Source: Acidobacteriota bacterium (GTDB lineage: Bacteria; Acidobacteriota; Vicinamibacteria; Marinacidobacterales; Marinacidobacteraceae). From it: a stretch of 64,000 bases of DNA. Positions 60,899 to 64,000 of the stretch are shown one piece after another (the stretch's first letter is position 1; each line of letters opens with the position of its first letter). The position numbers and the translations under genes are program-made. Location: positions 1-64,000 of the forward strand of contig JAJDVI010000013.1 of assembly GCA_022826195.1 (NCBI GenBank), in the 5' to 3' direction. The notes under the pieces are model-generated. The model ran no database searches. It saw only the letters and a program-made list of their open reading frames with translations, and was not told the DNA's origin.

Positions 60899-62986
60899 AT
60901 GAGCGTCCTACTCGCCGTGCCGCCCCGTCCGCTCGCCGCGCTGCTGGCGACCATCGTCCTTGCCGTTCCCTTTGCCGTCGCCGCCCAGGACCCCTTCCCC
61001 CTTTCCGACGAGCACAAGCAATGGCTCGAATACGACGCCGTCTACATCATCAGCGACCGGGAGAAGGACGCCTTCGAGCGTCTCCAGTCCGACGCCGAAC
61101 GGGAGGCGTTCATCGCCGCCTTCTGGTCGCGCCGCGACCCCGAGCCGCTGACCCCGGAAAACGAGTTCCGGACAGAGCACTACCGGCGCATCGAGTATGC
61201 GAACACCCGCCTCGCCGGCGAAACCGCGATGCCCGGGTGGATGACCGACCGGGGACGGTTCTACATCCAGCTCGGGGAGCCCGAAGAGCGGGAGACGTTC
61301 GCCTCGGTCCCCGGGCTGTACCAGACGGAACTCTGGTTCTACCTGGCGCGCGAGGAGCAACTCCTGCCCCCCATTTACATCCTCTTTTTCCGTGAGTACA
61401 ACGCCGGTCCGTTCATCCAGTTCAACCACGTGATCCACCAGCCGGAAGAACTGCTGCCGGCGCAGTCCTTCCCGATCGGGGACTCCCGCCAGGAGGCGTA
61501 CATCCTGCTGCAGGAGATGTCGCCGCAGCTCGCGCACGCCAGCATCACGATGCGCGCCGACCGGGGAGTCCAGGCGAGCCTCCTGCAACCCGAGATGGAG
61601 ATCCTCCAGACCCAGACGGTCCTGTCGGACATCAACCGGGCGCCGTACCGGCTGCTGGACACGAACTGGGTCAGCGGCGCCGAAGCCGGACGGGGTCTCG
61701 TGGAGACCGACTACCTCTTCAACTTCGTGCCGAGCGCCGGGATCGCGCGGGTGCTGCCCGGGCCCGAACCGGACTCCTTCTTCGTGCACTACGCCATCGA
61801 GATCGAACCGCAGCACTTCACGCTCGCTCGCGAGGAGGACGGCAACGAATACTTCACCCGGTTCGAGGTCACGGGAGAGGTCACCACTGCGGACGGGGAC
61901 GTCGTCCATGACTTCGTCGTGACCCCGTTTCTGCGGCTCACCGAGAGTCAGCTCCAGGATGTCGGCGCCCGCCCCTTTACCTACCGCGGCACGTTTCCCC
62001 TGATCCCGGGGGACTTCCGTTTCCGGGTGATCCTCAAGAACGATGCCCGGACCGAATACACGGTTTTCGAAGACGAACTCCGCGTCCCCGGGAGCGGCCC
62101 CTCGTTTTCGCGGCCGTGGCTCCTCCACGCCCCGCCCCAATCCGCTCCGAGCCAGGGCGTGCGCGCCTGGCTGGCGGGCGTTTCCCAGCTCGTCCCCAAT
62201 GGACGCGCGGTCGTAGCGGCCGGAAACTCGATCCGGGCAATCGCGTCGGCGCCGGGACACGACTCGCTTGTCTTCCGGGTGACTTCCTGGAGCGCCGCCG
62301 ACGAATCGGAAACGACGCGGGTCCCCGTCCTCGAGGAGGAGGTCCCGGTCAGCGACGGACTCGCCGTCTGGCAGCCGCCGACCACCGGGTGGGATTCCGG
62401 TCGCTACCTGCTCTCCGTGAGCGTGGGCACGGACCTTCGGACGCTGATCTTCGATCTGAACGCGCGTAGCCGGGTCGCGGTCCCGTGGGGGCTCAGCGAC
62501 TCCCCCGATGAATCTCCCGGGGCCGTGTCCGCGGCCCGTGGAGAACAGTGGCTGCGCACGGGGAACCTCCAACGCGCCCGCGCGAGTTTCGAAGCAGCGC
62601 TCGGAGAGAACCCGAATCTCGGCCGGGTGCGCCTCGCCCTCGGACGATTCGCACTCGACGACGGCGAACCCCGAACCGCGGTCCGCCTGCTCGAACCCGC
62701 GCTCGCCCAGGCGCCCGAGGACGCCATGGTGCTGCGGGTCCTCGGCGACGCACACCGGGAGTCCGGGAACCACCCGCGGGCTGTCGAGCTCTACGAGCGC
62801 TCCCTGCCCCTCCAGGCGCCGGACCCCGCGCTCCTGAACGCGCTCTCCTGGTCGCTCGCCGCCGGTGGCAACGGCGGGCGCGCGATTCCTTATCTCGAGC
62901 AGTCCCTCCGCATGGACCCGGAACAACCGGAGGTGCGCGAACTGCTGGCGACGCTCCGCACCGGCGTCTCGCCCGGCCGCGACTAG
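60899..62986 (+). CDS. GWxTD-domain protein with C-terminal TPRs
   Basis: Exported protein of 695 residues; the signal peptide ends near AVAAQD. Residues 30-180 form the GWxTD domain (YIISDREKDAFERLQSDAER, FWSRRDPEPLTPENEFR, and the name motif in PGWMTDRGRFYIQLGEP). A beta region follows to about residue 530, then tetratricopeptide repeats (RGEQWLRTGNLQRARASFEA, ALSWSLAAGGNGGRAIPYLE). Such proteins are frequent in Acidobacteriota and are of unknown role. The ATG overlaps no other gene; a repeat copy and 56 bp lie upstream. It is followed by an Oar-like receptor gene. Confidence 0.88.
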   Translation: MSVLLAVPPRPLAALLATIVLAVPFAVAAQDPFPLSDEHKQWLEYDAVYIISDREKDAFERLQSDAEREAFIAAFWSRRDPEPLTPENEFRTEHYRRIEYANTRLAGETAMPGWMTDRGRFYIQLGEPEERETFASVPGLYQTELWFYLAREEQLLPPIYILFFREYNAGPFIQFNHVIHQPEELLPAQSFPIGDSRQEAYILLQEMSPQLAHASITMRADRGVQASLLQPEMEILQTQTVLSDINRAPYRLLDTNWVSGAEAGRGLVETDYLFNFVPSAGIARVLPGPEPDSFFVHYAIEIEPQHFTLAREEDGNEYFTRFEVTGEVTTADGDVVHDFVVTPFLRLTESQLQDVGARPFTYRGTFPLIPGDFRFRVILKNDARTEYTVFEDELRVPGSGPSFSRPWLLHAPPQSAPSQGVRAWLAGVSQLVPNGRAVVAAGNSIRAIASAPGHDSLVFRVTSWSAADESETTRVPVLEEEVPVSDGLAVWQPPTTGWDSGRYLLSVSVGTDLRTLIFDLNARSRVAVPWGLSDSPDESPGAVSAARGEQWLRTGNLQRARASFEAALGENPNLGRVRLALGRFALDDGEPRTAVRLLEPALAQAPEDAMVLRVLGDAHRESGNHPRAVELYERSLPLQAPDPALLNALSWSLAAGGNGGRAIPYLEQSLRMDPEQPEVRELLATLRTGVSPGRD

Positions 62987-63109
62987 CACGGATCGCCGAA
63001 TCGGCGCTCCAAGAATTCAGCCGCGCCGTCCGGTTCCTTGGACTCCGCACTCGCGGAAAGCCCTCGTGCCACGGCCGTAACTGGAAGAAAGATCCCGGCG
63101 TTAAGTGCG

Positions 63110-63141
63110 TTGTTCGTTTCCTTCCCAAGGCATGGCATAAT
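63110..63141 (+). promoter_or_regulatory. Candidate promoter of the truncated Oar-like receptor gene
   Basis: A relatively AT-rich stretch holds CATAAT (63136-63141), a five-of-six match to a -10 box, with only weak -35 candidates (TTGTTC 20 bp upstream, TTCGTT 17 bp upstream). A strong ribosome site, GAGGAGG, then precedes the ATG at 63236. The rest of the 249-bp spacer from 62987 shows only a degenerate trace of the hairpin repeat near 62983-63012. Confidence 0.3.
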
Positions 63142-63235
63142 CGTTGCCTGTTTTTCGCGCTTGCACTTTCTCCCGCGGAACCCGCGCCGTCGGGCCGCAT
63201 CCCTGAAATCCCAGACACCTCACAGAGGAGGAACC

Positions 63236-64000
63236 ATGCGGAAGTCCACTTTCGCGCTGCTTCTCGCGGCGACCCTCGTCCTTCCGGCCCTCGCGTTCGG
63301 ACAGGGCGGCGACTCCAGCATCCGCGGCACGGTCACCGACGACTCGGGTGCCGTGCTTCCCGGAGTCACGATCACCGCCACGAGCCCGGCGCTCATCAGC
63401 CCCGCCACGGCGGTCACGGACGGTCAGGGCACCTACCGGCTGCTCAACCTTCCCGCCGGGGAATACGCGGTGGAAGCCGCGCTTTCCGGCTTCGCCACCT
63501 CCCGCCAGGAAGGCATCCTCGTGCGCGCCAGCACGAACATCGGAGTGGACGCGGTGATGTCCATCAGCACCGTCCAGGAGACGGTCACGGTGACCGCCGA
63601 GACGCCGATGCTCGAGATCTCGCGTCCCGGCAACATCCTGACCATCGAGGGCGACCTCCAGCGCGACCTGCCCATCCAGGCCCGCGGCAACTGGAGCGAC
63701 TTCCTCGAGATGACCCCCGGCGTGAATGCGCGTCCCTTCGACGACGGCTCCGGCCGGATGGTCTACTTCGGCCACGCCACCGAGCACTTCGCCCACGTGA
63801 TCCAGCTCGAGGGCATGGCGGCGGCCGGCTACACCGATTCGCAGGTCACCTACGTCGGCATGAACGCCGACATGATGGAGGACATGTCGGTGAAGACCGG
63901 CGGCGCCGAGGCCAAGGACCCGATGGGGACCGGCCTGATCATCAACGTGGTCACCCGGAGCGGCGGTAACGACCTGTCCGCTTCGGCAGCCTACGACTAC
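63236..64000 (+). CDS. TonB-dependent receptor, Oar-like (truncated by the window end)
   Basis: The first 255 residues of a receptor whose frame stays open to the last base of the window. The signal peptide ends at ALAFGQ, a carboxypeptidase-regulatory-like domain (SSIRGTVTDDSGAVLPGVTI) covers residues 25-110, the TonB-box-like ETVTVTAETPMLEI follows, and the plug begins at ARGNWSDFLEMTPGVN. The start ATG 63236 follows GAGGAGGAACC. The plug shows VKTGGAEAKDPMGTGLIINV rather than the usual test for a bound ligand. Together with the two receptors at 20-26 kb this makes three in 64 kb. Confidence 0.92.
   Translation, partial: MRKSTFALLLAATLVLPALAFGQGGDSSIRGTVTDDSGAVLPGVTITATSPALISPATAVTDGQGTYRLLNLPAGEYAVEAALSGFATSRQEGILVRASTNIGVDAVMSISTVQETVTVTAETPMLEISRPGNILTIEGDLQRDLPIQARGNWSDFLEMTPGVNARPFDDGSGRMVYFGHATEHFAHVIQLEGMAAAGYTDSQVTYVGMNADMMEDMSVKTGGAEAKDPMGTGLIINVVTRSGGNDLSASAAYDY

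Noticed and set aside
60908-62989. Minus-strand frame opposite the GWxTD gene
   Set aside because: Same GC-driven mirror effect; the plus strand has a signal peptide, the GWxTD motif and TPRs.

Overview
The window is about 70% GC and densely coded on both strands. Its gene content points to an aerobic heterotroph of the phylum Acidobacteriota, possibly Thermoanaerobaculia or Vicinamibacteria. The supporting signs are a VWA protein of the type found in acidobacteria, a GWxTD-TPR protein, several Oar-like TonB-dependent receptors with N-terminal carboxypeptidase-regulatory domains, and many secreted peptidases and hydrolases. This placement is inferred from gene content. No rRNA, tRNA, phage, transposase or CRISPR array was seen.

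Layout. (1) Positions 750-10972, minus strand, are one long operon for a molybdenum hydroxylase: small FeS subunit, large Mo subunit with the form II motif AYRGAGR, FAD subunit, MoxR ATPase, VWA protein, XdhC, then an ABC ATPase and FtsX-type permease. (2) Positions 11120-19107 hold a VWA protein, an acetamidase-like lipoprotein, a propeller-PHP metallohydrolase, two VapBC-type toxin-antitoxin pairs on opposite strands, a serine hydrolase and a lone CoxG. (3) Positions 19240-28084 hold two TonB receptors, a TPR protein, a zinc alcohol dehydrogenase and a lipoprotein. (4) Positions 28122-34015, minus strand, hold a P1 peptidase and a second molybdenum hydroxylase in M-S-L order. Its large subunit carries AYRCSFR, the signature of true aerobic (form I) CO dehydrogenase, and an XdhC-YHS fusion follows it. 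(5) Positions 34227-45768 hold a DUF4212/SSS symporter, a decayed toxin-antitoxin pair, a MaoC dehydratase, a sigma factor with two small genes, an LVIVD-repeat protein and an amino-acid catabolism group (indoleamine dioxygenase-like protein, PLP dehydratase, pyrroline-5-carboxylate dehydrogenase). (6) Positions 45885-64000 hold a HEPN-type pair, an M28 peptidase, a TauD-like dioxygenase, a sortilin-like propeller protein, a glutamate-cysteine-ligase/CBS fusion, an ABC ATPase with a periplasmic adaptor but no permease, a phosphodiesterase, ApaG, a methyltransferase, a CinA-like protein, the GWxTD protein and a truncated Oar-like receptor.

How the genes fit together. The form I CO dehydrogenase, the lone CoxG and the MoxR/VWA/XdhC maturation genes of the other operon could together supply everything needed to oxidise trace CO and pass electrons to the membrane. 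Around them is a protein- and amino-acid-scavenging repertoire. A family of paired hairpin repeats, at least ten copies, is scattered between genes, and one copy is read into the N-terminus of a protein. Several operonic genes start with TTG or GTG, and two appear to start with CTG overlapping or just after an upstream stop codon.
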